Source: Lachnospiraceae bacterium (GTDB taxonomy: Bacteria > Bacillota > Clostridia > Lachnospirales > Lachnospiraceae). Taken from it: 64,000 nt of DNA. Of this stretch, positions 25,782 to 34,170 are shown piece after piece; the first letter of the stretch is position 1, and each line of letters starts with the position of its first letter. Where the stretch lies: assembly GCA_902363445.1 (NCBI GenBank), contig CABJAB010000002.1, positions 62,001 to 126,000 on the forward strand, given 5' to 3'. Under the pieces are notes generated by a model, which was not told the origin of the DNA, ran no database searches, and saw only the letters and a program-made list of their open reading frames with translations. The position numbers and the translations under genes were made by a program.

Positions 25782-26571
25782 GACTTTATGGAAAAGAGAA
25801 TGGAGGGCGAATTACAAAGTCCTTCTGATATTTGGGGCTGTTTTGTCCTTGTATTCGGTGATGATCATCTGCATGTTCGATCCCAAGCTGGGAGAAAGCC
25901 TGAAAGTGATGATGGAAAGCATGCCGCAGATATTTTCCGCGTTTGGGATGGCATCCCCCGGTATTACGCTGCTGGATTTTGTCATCAACTATCTGTATGG
26001 ATTTCTGCTTGTGGTATTTCCGGTCGTGTTCATCATTATTCTGGTAAACCGGCTGATGATTCGGTATACGGACCGGGGGATCTTCGCCTATCTTTTGGCT
26101 ACGCCCAACAGCCGGACTAAGCTCACGTTCACACTGGCCGGCGTGCTTTGTCAGATGATTCTGATCCTCGTCATCTATGTGACGTTTCTGACCATCGCAG
26201 TAGCCGCCGTTATGTTTCCGGGAGAGCTGGAGATTGGAAAATTCCTTTTGGTGAACGCGGGGCTCCTGGGGCTGCTTTTTTTCCTGTCGGGAGTATGCTT
26301 CCTCTTTTCCTGTATTTTTTCGGAAAGCGGAAAGGCTATGGGCTTTGGAGCGGGAGCCTGTATCCTGTTCATTCTGGTCCAGATGCTGTCTCAGGTGGGG
26401 GAGAAATTCGATAGGCTCAAATACGCCACCCCTCTGACCTTATTTCAGCCGGAAAAAATAGCGGCAGGAAACAGAGAGGCGGTCTGGATGTTCCTCATTC
26501 TCTATGGGGCCGGATTTTTGCTGTTCGGAGTGGGAATACGGATCTTCAGCAAAAAGGATCTGTCCATCTGA
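25774..26571 (+). CDS. ABC-2 type exporter permease
   Basis: A 265-residue membrane protein with about six helices and a short N-terminal KREWRANYK segment that binds the ATPase in this family. The start at 25774 (GGAGG upstream) overlaps the end of the ATPase gene. It would form an exporter with the ATPase under control of the TetR-type protein. The substrate is unknown. Confidence 0.88.
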   Translation: MNKTLWKREWRANYKVLLIFGAVLSLYSVMIICMFDPKLGESLKVMMESMPQIFSAFGMASPGITLLDFVINYLYGFLLVVFPVVFIIILVNRLMIRYTDRGIFAYLLATPNSRTKLTFTLAGVLCQMILILVIYVTFLTIAVAAVMFPGELEIGKFLLVNAGLLGLLFFLSGVCFLFSCIFSESGKAMGFGAGACILFILVQMLSQVGEKFDRLKYATPLTLFQPEKIAAGNREAVWMFLILYGAGFLLFGVGIRIFSKKDLSI

Positions 26572-26611
26572 CGCCTTTTCAGGACAGAAAACATTTTAAG
26601 GTTTTTGTAGT

Positions 26612-26640
26612 TTGTAAATGCCGGGATTATCGGTTATAAT
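26612..26640 (+). promoter_or_regulatory. Promoter of the second TetR gene
   Basis: TTGTAA (26612-26617), 17 bases, TATAAT (26635-26640). Confidence 0.75.
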
Positions 26641-26688
26641 GGAAGACGCGTTAAGGGTTGGAAAAAGGGAAGGAAAGGAGGCACATCT

Positions 26689-27252
26689 GTGCCGTCATTT
26701 ACAAAGAAAGCCATTGTCGACTCATTTTTGAAGCTTCTGAGAGAAAAGCAGCTGGATAAGATTACCATAAAAGACATCGTGGAGGACTGCGGAATCAACA
26801 GAAATACGTTTTATTATCATTTTGATGATATACCGGCTCTGGTGGAAGACATCCTGAAAGCAGAGACGGAGCGGGTGATTTCCGAACATCAGGATATGGA
26901 ATCCTGGGAAGAAGGGTTCATTGCGGCTGCGGATTTTGCCTTGGATAATAAAAAAAGCGTTTATCATATATACAATTCTGTAAAACGGGAGATTTTTGAG
27001 CAGTACCTGAACAATATTTCCAGGGATGTGATGAAACGGTTTGTCGAGCAAGTGTCGGAGGGAACCGGAGCCAGCGAGGAAGATAAGGCGCTGATCGTGG
27101 AGTTTTATAAGGCGGCTCTGACTGGTATGGTTCTGGACTGGCTGGGGGCCGGGATGCAGTACGACCCGAGGCAGGTCATCCGGAGGCTTGGCAGGATGCT
27201 GGAGGGCGAGATCGAGGCGGCGCTAAAGAGGATTTCCAGGCCGGGAATTTAG
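26689..27252 (+). CDS. TetR-family regulator (DhaS-like group)
   Basis: A 187-residue TetR-type protein starting with GTG after AAAGGAGG. The helix-turn-helix (ITIKDIVEDCGINRNTFYYHF) is the form seen in the DhaS/YfiR-like group. It is followed by its own terminator and then by the DUF308-MMPL-surface protein operon, which it is likely to control. No palindromic operator was recognised. Confidence 0.85.
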   Translation: MPSFTKKAIVDSFLKLLREKQLDKITIKDIVEDCGINRNTFYYHFDDIPALVEDILKAETERVISEHQDMESWEEGFIAAADFALDNKKSVYHIYNSVKREIFEQYLNNISRDVMKRFVEQVSEGTGASEEDKALIVEFYKAALTGMVLDWLGAGMQYDPRQVIRRLGRMLEGEIEAALKRISRPGI

Positions 27253-27289
27253 GCATTGGATATAAAATGTCTGATTTTTAGTCAATGAA

Positions 27290-27326
27290 AGGGAAGTGCA
27301 CAAAAATTGTGCACTTCCCTTTTTTT
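27290..27326 (+). terminator. Terminator after the second TetR gene
   Basis: GGGAAGTGCACAA-AAA-TTGTGCACTTCCC followed by seven T residues. It separates the regulator from the next operon. Confidence 0.93.
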
Positions 27327-27389
27327 ATCCATTCAAAAAAGGAAGTCAGGGTCATAAAATAAAAAGCGGAAAGAAAAGGAGGATATGGT

Positions 27390-27968
27390 ATGAAGACGAG
27401 TAAGACGATCAAAGCCGCGAAATTTGGATATATTGTCACCTCATTGGTTTCATGCGCCGCCGGTATATTTTTAATAGTCTGTCCCGGCATATCGGCACAG
27501 GCGCTTTGCTATGCGGCGGGGGCGCTGCTCATCCTGTGCGGAGTCATAAAACTGATCGGGTATTTTTCCAAGGATCTTTACCGCCTGGCCTTTCAATTTG
27601 ATTTGGCTCTTGGCCTGCTGTCCGTGGCGATGGGGCTGGTGATGCTTTTTCATCCGGCGGGAGTGATTTCCATCCTGCATATCGTCATCGGTATCCTGGC
27701 TCTGGCCGACAGCCTGTTTAAAATTCAGACAGCAGTAGACGCGAAACGATTTGGAATCAGGAAATGGTGGGTCATCGGCCTGACAGCGGTAGTCACGGGG
27801 CTTTTTGGACTTCTGTTAGTCATCGATCCATTTACAGGGGCATCCCTTCTCATGGTCATGGTCGGAATCACGCTGTTGGCGGAAGGAATCCTGAACCTAT
27901 GTGTGGCGCTTTGCGCCGTAAAGATCATCAAGGGGAAGAAACCGGATATCGTGATCATAGAAGAATAA
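27390..27968 (+). CDS. HdeD/DUF308-family membrane protein
   Basis: A 192-residue protein with six membrane helices in two repeated halves, as in the HdeD family. Helices have glycine-rich signatures (YAAGALLILCGVIKL, HIVIGILALADSL). The function is not known; HdeD of E. coli is linked to acid stress. It starts after AAGGAGG and is followed 20 bases later by an MMPL-type transporter, so it is probably part of that system. A possible promoter (TTCAAA, 17 bases, TAAAAT near 27354) lies before it. Confidence 0.8.
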   Translation: MKTSKTIKAAKFGYIVTSLVSCAAGIFLIVCPGISAQALCYAAGALLILCGVIKLIGYFSKDLYRLAFQFDLALGLLSVAMGLVMLFHPAGVISILHIVIGILALADSLFKIQTAVDAKRFGIRKWWVIGLTAVVTGLFGLLLVIDPFTGASLLMVMVGITLLAEGILNLCVALCAVKIIKGKKPDIVIIEE

Positions 27969-27988
27969 GAAGAGGAGGAAAAATAGAG

Positions 27989-30112
27989 ATGAAGTTCGGA
28001 AAAGCGGTGGTCAAGAATCGAATACCCATTCTGATACTTGCCGTTTTGCTGCTGGTCCCTTCGGCAGTTGGAATGGTGAAGACGAGGATCAACTATGATA
28101 TGCTGAATTATCTGCCGGAGGACATGGATACGGTAAAAGGGCAGGATATCCTGATGGAGGATTTTGGGAAGGGAGCTTTTTCCTTTGTTATTGTGGAGGG
28201 AATGCCGGAAAAGAAAGTGGCGGAGCTCAAAGCAAAGATTGAACAGGTAGAGCATGTGGATACCGTTCTGTGGTATGACAGTATTCTGGATCTGTCGGTC
28301 CCCATGGATCTGCTTCCCGATAAGCTGTATCGGGCATTTAACTCCGGGGACGCCACCATGATGGCCGTATTCTTTGACAGTTCCACGTCATCCGATGAGA
28401 CCATGGGGGCCATACAGGCCGTCCGGGAGGTCACCGGAGAACAGTGCTTTGTATCCGGAATGTCGGCGCTCGTCACGGACTTAAAGGAGCTGTGTGAAAA
28501 GGAGGAGCCGATCTACGTAGGGATAGCAGTCCTTCTGGCCTGTGCAGCCATGATGATCTTTATGGATAATTTCCTGATACCGTTTGTTTTCCTCATAAGC
28601 ATCGGCATGGCGATCCTCTTGAATATGGGGACCAATTATTTCCTGGGTGAGATCTCTTATCTGACAAAGGCTTTATCGGCAGTACTCCAGCTGGCGGTCA
28701 CGATGGATTATTCGATTTTCCTGTGGCACAGCTACAGTGAACAAAAGCGGCTCCGGGCCGACAGAAAAAAAGCCATGGCGGTGGCTATTAAGGAAACACT
28801 CACCTCTGTGATCGGAAGCTCCGTTACGACGATCGCGGGTTTTATCGCCCTTTGCTTCATGAGCTTTACCTTGGGCAGGGATCTCGGCATAGTCATGGCG
28901 AAGGGAGTCATCCTGGGAGTGATCGGATGTGTGACGACGCTGCCGGCGCTCATCCTGGTCCTGGATAAACCGCTGGAAAAGACCATGCACAAATCTCTGA
29001 TCCCTAAAGCGGATAAGGTGGCAGGCTTTGTTACCAGGCGGTTCCCCATATTTCTGGTCCTGTTTGTGCTGATACTGATTCCTGCCTACGGCGGATATAA
29101 AAAGACCAACAGCGAGGTCTATTACGATCTGTCGGTCAGCCTTCCGAGAGATATGGATAATATTATCGCCAATACCAAGCTTCAGGAAACCTTCCAGGTG
29201 GGTTCCACCCATATGATACTGGCGGATTCCTCACTGTCTCAGAAGGAGACAAAAGCGATGATCAAGGAAATGGAATCCGTGGATGGTGTGAAATACGTGC
29301 TGGGAATGGATTCTGTGGTGGGATCTCTGGTACCGGAGGAAATGATACCGGAATCCATCAGCAGTATCCTGAAAAGTGATAAATGGGAGCTTTTGCTGGT
29401 GAATTCAGAATACAAGACGGCCAGCAATGAGGTCAACGATCAGATAGACGGGCTGAACGCAGTGCTTAAAAAATACGACAAGAATGGTATGCTGATCGGA
29501 GAGGCTCCCTGCACAAAGGATATGATAGAGGTCACGGATACGGACTTCAAGGTGGTGAACGCCATATCCATCATCGCGATTTTCTTTATCATCGCAATCG
29601 TGGAAAAAAGTATTTCCCTGCCGTTCATCCTGGTGGCTGTCATAGAATTCGCAATTTTCATCAACCTGGGCCTGCCGCATTATACCAATGTATCTCTGCC
29701 CTTTATCGCGCCGATCTGTATCAGCACCATTCAGCTGGGAGCTACGGTCGACTATGCGATTTTAATGACTACTCGGTATAAAAGTGAACGATATTCCGGA
29801 CTGGACAAAAAAACGGCTGTGGGAAATGCTCTGGCGGCATCCATTCCGTCGATCATTGTCAGCGCGCTGGGGCTGTTTGCGGCCACCTTTGGAGTGGCCT
29901 GCTATTCGGATATCGATATGATCAGCTCCTTATGCAATCTGATGGCCCGCGGAGCCATTGTGAGCATGTTCTGTGTGATCTTGATTCTTCCGGCGATGTT
30001 CATGCTGTTCGACCGGGTGATCTGTGCGACGAGCATCGGATTCCGGAAAAAAGAAGATAAAGGCAAAAAAAGAGGATGGAAACGAAAAAATGATTCGGAG
30101 GTTGCATTATGA
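27989..30112 (+). CDS. MMPL/RND-superfamily transporter
   Basis: A 707-residue transporter with two six-helix halves, each with a large outer loop. The helix-4 proton motifs are seen twice, as TMDYSIFLWHSYSEQ and TVDYAILMTTRYKSE. MMPL proteins export lipids or hydrophobic compounds, often for envelope building. The start follows GAGGAGG. The gene overlaps the next one by four bases (ATGA), so transporter and surface protein are coupled. Confidence 0.9.
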   Translation: MKFGKAVVKNRIPILILAVLLLVPSAVGMVKTRINYDMLNYLPEDMDTVKGQDILMEDFGKGAFSFVIVEGMPEKKVAELKAKIEQVEHVDTVLWYDSILDLSVPMDLLPDKLYRAFNSGDATMMAVFFDSSTSSDETMGAIQAVREVTGEQCFVSGMSALVTDLKELCEKEEPIYVGIAVLLACAAMMIFMDNFLIPFVFLISIGMAILLNMGTNYFLGEISYLTKALSAVLQLAVTMDYSIFLWHSYSEQKRLRADRKKAMAVAIKETLTSVIGSSVTTIAGFIALCFMSFTLGRDLGIVMAKGVILGVIGCVTTLPALILVLDKPLEKTMHKSLIPKADKVAGFVTRRFPIFLVLFVLILIPAYGGYKKTNSEVYYDLSVSLPRDMDNIIANTKLQETFQVGSTHMILADSSLSQKETKAMIKEMESVDGVKYVLGMDSVVGSLVPEEMIPESISSILKSDKWELLLVNSEYKTASNEVNDQIDGLNAVLKKYDKNGMLIGEAPCTKDMIEVTDTDFKVVNAISIIAIFFIIAIVEKSISLPFILVAVIEFAIFINLGLPHYTNVSLPFIAPICISTIQLGATVDYAILMTTRYKSERYSGLDKKTAVGNALAASIPSIIVSALGLFAATFGVACYSDIDMISSLCNLMARGAIVSMFCVILILPAMFMLFDRVICATSIGFRKKEDKGKKRGWKRKNDSEVAL

Positions 30113-32208
30113 AAGACGTGAAAAAGAGATCGGTTAAAATTCTTTCCCTGATTCTGTGCGCTGTGATGATATTCAGCCTGGTAGGAGCGATATCCTATGC
30201 TGCTGGAGCGAAAACCAGGAGCACGGCGGAAAAGGAGACGGCAGGAACGGAAGCTTCCGGAGGAGAAAAGGAACAGGAAACCACAGAAGGAGACGTATCA
30301 AAGGATGAGACGGTTTATGTGATCGCGAATGCCGACGGTTCCCCCAGGAAGATCATTGTAAGTGACTGGATAAAGAACAGCATCGGCAAAGCGCAGGTAA
30401 ATGACAGCTCAGAGCTTGACAATGTGACGAATGTGAACGGAGAAGAAAGCTGCACTGTGAACGACGGCGGCATGCGTGTTTGGGATGCAGAGGGCAATGA
30501 TATTTATTATAAAGGAGATATCCGCAAGGAGCTTCCGGTTACCATGTCCATCAGCTACAAGCTGGACGGAAAATCTATTTCTGCGGAGGAGCTGGCGGGA
30601 AAGAGCGGAAAAGTCACCATGAGATTTGACTATACCAACAATCAATATGAGGAAGTGGAGATTGAGGGAGAAAAACAAAAGATTTATGTGCCGTTTGTGA
30701 TGCTGACCGGTATGATACTGGACAATGAGCAGTTTAAGAATGTGGAGGTTTCCAATGGACGGCTGGTGAATGATGGGAGCCATACCATCGTTGCCGGAAT
30801 CGCGATGCCCGGACTCCAAGAGAATCTGAATATTGACAAGGAAAAATTAGAACTTCCGGACCATGTGGAGATCACGGCCGATGTGACAGATTTTGAAGTG
30901 GCCGCCACTCTGTCGCTGGCGACGAATGAAGTGTTCGGTGATATCGACCTGGAGGATGGGGATTCCATTGACAAGCTGAAAGAGTCTTTGGATAAACTGT
31001 CCGATGCCATGGAACAGCTGTTGGATGGTTCTTCCGCCTTATACGATGGTCTGGAGACTCTGCAGAGCAAATCTGGAGAGCTGATAGACGGAGTCAGCCA
31101 GCTGGCGTCTGGAGCAGGAGCCTTGTCAGACGGGGCCGGAGCGTTAAAGAACGGGACTCAGAGCCTCAAAGACGGGGCCGGCGATCTGGCCGGAGGACTG
31201 AATAAACTGGCAGCCAATAATGAGACTTTGAACGGAGGAGCCAGACAGGTGTTTGATTCTCTGCTGGCGGCCGCGGACAGCCAGTTGGCGGCGGCAGGGC
31301 TTTCTGTACCGGCGCTCACCATTGACAACTATGCGGAGGTGCTGGATGGGGTCAAAGGCTCCCTGGACGAGAACACCGTGTACAACATGGCTTATAATAC
31401 GGCGCTTGATGCGGTGACCGGAAAAGTGCGTGCCCAGGAGACGGCCATCCGCGCTCAGGTTGAGGTGGCTGTCCGCGGTAAGGTGCTGGAAGGAGTTCTG
31501 CAGGCGGCCGGAATGCCGATGACGGCGGAGCAGTATGAGGCTGCCGTGAATGCAGGCGGAGTGGATGCCGATACCCAGGCCATGGTCGCTGGAGCTGTGG
31601 ATAATCAGATGCAGTCGTCCGATATTCAGGGACAGATTGCCGCTGTTACGGAATCCAAGGTTCAGGAGCTGATTCAGCAGAATATGCAGAGCAGCGAGGT
31701 GACGTCTCAGATCAATGCCGCCGTGGAAAGCGCCAGAAACGGAGCTGGAAGCATAGCGGCCCTTAAGGCCCAGCTGGACAGTTACCATGAGTTTTATAAC
31801 GGCCTGCTGAGCTATACCGCGGGCGTTGCCGAAGCGAATGAAGGAGCCGGAGCGCTTCTCGGAGGAGCCTCCGATCTGGCTGCCGGAGCGTCAGATCTTT
31901 ATGACGGCGCAGGGACTCTCCGCGAGGGGATCGGCCGGCTACAGAGCGGCGGCGGCGCCCTTACGGATGGGGTATCACAGTTGGCCGACGGAGCAATGCA
32001 GTTATCTGACGGCCTGAAAGAATTCAGCGAAGAGGGAGTACAGAAGCTGGTGGATGCGGTCGACGGGGACCTGGATGTGCTGGTATCCAGACTCCGGGCT
32101 ACCGCAGATGTCTCTAAGAACTATAGATCCTTTGCGGGAATCTCAGGGGATATGAGCGGAAGCGTGAAGTTCATTTATAAGACAGACGCGGTAGAGACAG
32201 AAGAATAA
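30109..32208 (+). CDS. Large secreted/anchored protein with xxxLxxG heptad repeats (YhgE-like)
   Basis: A 699-residue protein with an N-terminal signal segment (ILSLILCAVMIFSLVGA), a Thr/Glu-rich spacer (about 35-65), a beta-rich domain to about residue 280, and blocks of heptads of the form xxxLxxG (for example LIDGVSQLASGAGALSDG) at about 310-370 and 580-640. A helical, Ala/Gln-rich insert separates the blocks. Such heptads occur in YhgE/Pip-type proteins that work beside RND/MMPL transporters. It ends without a clear C-terminal membrane helix. It may act as an outer extension of the MMPL protein. Confidence 0.82.
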   Translation: MKDVKKRSVKILSLILCAVMIFSLVGAISYAAGAKTRSTAEKETAGTEASGGEKEQETTEGDVSKDETVYVIANADGSPRKIIVSDWIKNSIGKAQVNDSSELDNVTNVNGEESCTVNDGGMRVWDAEGNDIYYKGDIRKELPVTMSISYKLDGKSISAEELAGKSGKVTMRFDYTNNQYEEVEIEGEKQKIYVPFVMLTGMILDNEQFKNVEVSNGRLVNDGSHTIVAGIAMPGLQENLNIDKEKLELPDHVEITADVTDFEVAATLSLATNEVFGDIDLEDGDSIDKLKESLDKLSDAMEQLLDGSSALYDGLETLQSKSGELIDGVSQLASGAGALSDGAGALKNGTQSLKDGAGDLAGGLNKLAANNETLNGGARQVFDSLLAAADSQLAAAGLSVPALTIDNYAEVLDGVKGSLDENTVYNMAYNTALDAVTGKVRAQETAIRAQVEVAVRGKVLEGVLQAAGMPMTAEQYEAAVNAGGVDADTQAMVAGAVDNQMQSSDIQGQIAAVTESKVQELIQQNMQSSEVTSQINAAVESARNGAGSIAALKAQLDSYHEFYNGLLSYTAGVAEANEGAGALLGGASDLAAGASDLYDGAGTLREGIGRLQSGGGALTDGVSQLADGAMQLSDGLKEFSEEGVQKLVDAVDGDLDVLVSRLRATADVSKNYRSFAGISGDMSGSVKFIYKTDAVETEE

Positions 32209-32210
32209 AG

Positions 32211-32262
32211 AAGAGAGCGCTGCTCCATAGATGAGGTCCATCTATTGGCAGCGCTCTCTTTC
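32211..32262. terminator. Bidirectional terminator between the surface protein and the binding protein
   Basis: AAGAGAGCGCTGC (32211-32223) and GCAGCGCTCTCTT (32248-32260) form a 13-bp stem with an inner helix of ATAGATG and CATCTAT. Confidence 0.88.
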
Positions 32263-32278
32263 TTATTGAGTAAATCTG

Positions 32279-33343
32279 CTATTTAGCTGTTTCTGCAGCT
32301 TTTTCCGCATATTCAGTATTAACCAGTTCTTTATAAGGGACTTTTTCCTTCAGCTCACCGGCTTCCGTCAGGATATCCTGCAGCAGGTTAAAGCTGTCTT
32401 CGCTGAAGACCAGATCTTCTTTCCAGGTATCCTGGTCCAGATAACGGCCGACGATCGCGGCGATGGTGCTCTCCTCGGTCTCAGAAAACTGAGGCTGTAT
32501 GATCTTGGCGATTTCTTCCGCGGTGTGGCTGTTCACATAGTCAAGGCCTTTTTGGATAGCGTTTGTGAAGCCCTGGATGATTTCCGGATGCTCCGAATAG
32601 TAGCTCTGCTTCGCGCAGTAAGCCGTGTAGGGGACATATCCGGAATCTACGCCGAGGGACGCCACGACTTTTCCGGCGTCTTCCAATTCAATCTTGGTGG
32701 CAAAAGGCTCGAATTCCACGGTGTAGTCCGCGTCGCCTTCTATGAAAGCGGCGGCAGTCAGACCGAAATCGATGCTCTGGTCGATAGTCAGATCGGTTTT
32801 CGGATCAATCCCGTTCTTTTTCAGAATGTATTCAAATACCATTTCAGGCATGCCGCCGGCGCGGCCGCCGAGGACCTTCGTGCCTTTTAGGTCTTCCCAT
32901 TTAAAATCTTCGTCTGCTTCCCTTCCTACCAGGAAGTTGCCGGCACGCTGCGTCAGCTGGGCGAAATTCACCGCATAATCGGAGCTTCCTTCTGCGTAGA
33001 CATAGATGCTGGCTTCAGAACCCATGAAACCGATATCGGCGCCGCCGGAGATCATGGCGGTCATTACCTTATCGGCTCCGGCGCTGTTGATGAGGGTGAG
33101 GTCGATGCCTTCTTCTTCAAAATATCCGTTTTCAATGGCCACATATTGAGGGGCGTAGAAAATGGAGTGTGCCACTTCGCTTAAGGTAACGGGGGTCAGG
33201 GCTTCCTGCTTGGGAGCCTCTGTCTTTTCGGCATCCGTCTTCTTGCTGTCTGCTTTTTTTCCGCAGCCGGATACTGTCCCGATCAGGACGAGTAAGCAGA
33301 GGGAGAGGCAGAGAAGCCGTTTAGTCAGGGTTTTCATGTTCAA
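32279..33343 (-). CDS. Orphan ABC substrate-binding lipoprotein (NMT1/SsuA/ThiY type)
   Basis: A 354-residue lipoprotein. A signal peptide ends in the lipobox VSGC (Cys27), followed by a Lys/Glu-rich linker and a binding domain with the NMT1/SsuA pattern (SIFYAPQYVAIENGYFEEEGID, GSEASIYVYAEG). This group binds thiamine precursors, nitrate analogues or sulfonates. No permease or ATPase gene lies next to it; the upstream side is repeat copy 3. A TTG start at 33343 has the better spacing to AGGAGA; ATG at 33337 is the alternative. Confidence 0.87.
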   Translation of the reverse strand: MNMKTLTKRLLCLSLCLLVLIGTVSGCGKKADSKKTDAEKTEAPKQEALTPVTLSEVAHSIFYAPQYVAIENGYFEEEGIDLTLINSAGADKVMTAMISGGADIGFMGSEASIYVYAEGSSDYAVNFAQLTQRAGNFLVGREADEDFKWEDLKGTKVLGGRAGGMPEMVFEYILKKNGIDPKTDLTIDQSIDFGLTAAAFIEGDADYTVEFEPFATKIELEDAGKVVASLGVDSGYVPYTAYCAKQSYYSEHPEIIQGFTNAIQKGLDYVNSHTAEEIAKIIQPQFSETEESTIAAIVGRYLDQDTWKEDLVFSEDSFNLLQDILTEAGELKEKVPYKELVNTEYAEKAAETAK

Positions 33344-33441
33344 TGGGTCGTTCTCCTATGAGTTTTGCTTACTGGTATAATATGGAGAACGGAGAAATAC
33401 GTGCAGGACAATACCATGTACCTCATGCCCGGCGGTTTTTT

Positions 33442-34168
33442 TATACCTTTGAATACCTTTCAAACAAGTTTTCTTTGTCTGTATTTACAAGAGTAGGAGG
33501 AAATCCGATTCCATCCAGGCGGCTCGCTGGCAGCCGTAACCAGGATCTTGACGGCCTCCAGTCAGTCCTTTCCAACTGACATGGATAAATCGATATTTTT
33601 CCATGTCAGATTCCAACAAAAATTCGCATGATATGCGATTTTTGCCTCCCTACGGCAGGGAAGATCCTGCTAACGTCCTTGCGGCGCTCGCCTTACGATG
33701 AAATCGGATTGTTCCTCCTATTCTTTCTTCCGCACCGAAATAAGCTCTCACTTGCCTTGAAAGTCATTGGGGCGGCTTACCGCAGCCCGCTGCCGTAAGG
33801 CGCGCGGGCCGTGTGGCTACCTGATACTTTTATGGAATCAAAAGAATGGAAGTAATCCGAAACGGTGCAGCAGGCAGGGCGCCGGCAGAACGATTCCGGG
33901 CCGGCCTAAAGGCGAGCGCCGCAGGGCAGCGGCCGGTGTTTCCCAGACGGAGGGAGGCAGAAATGGAAATACCGATTCCGTTTCTGAGCGAACCGGAGAC
34001 GGGAAATCATCCGGATTTCCCGCCGACATGTGAGCGATACTCCCGGAACGGGGATAAAGCGGCCCCTGCATCGCCAGCGAACCGAAATCGTGACGGTCCG
34101 GAACTTCTGCCGGTGCTAAATTGGAGCTTAATTAGAATTAATTAAAAATGATTTCAAAAAGTGTTTTG
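33442..34168 (-). repeat. Long structured intergenic repeat, copy 3 (inverted)
   Basis: Same family as copy 1, on the minus strand, with both ends recognisable (AAAACACTTTTTG near 34168, and the right end at 33442). Helices in the element's own direction are GGCGGGAAATC/GATTTCCCGTC (34024-34014 with 34008-33998), CGGCCCGC/GCGGGCTG (33811-33804 with 33790-33783), and CTGACATGGA/TCCATGTCAG near 33610-33577. Its left end stops two to three bases from the permease stop codon at 34171. It fills most of the 830-base gap; the remaining 100 bases hold the start region of the binding-protein gene, where no clear promoter was found. Confidence 0.85.
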
Positions 34169-34170
34169 TA

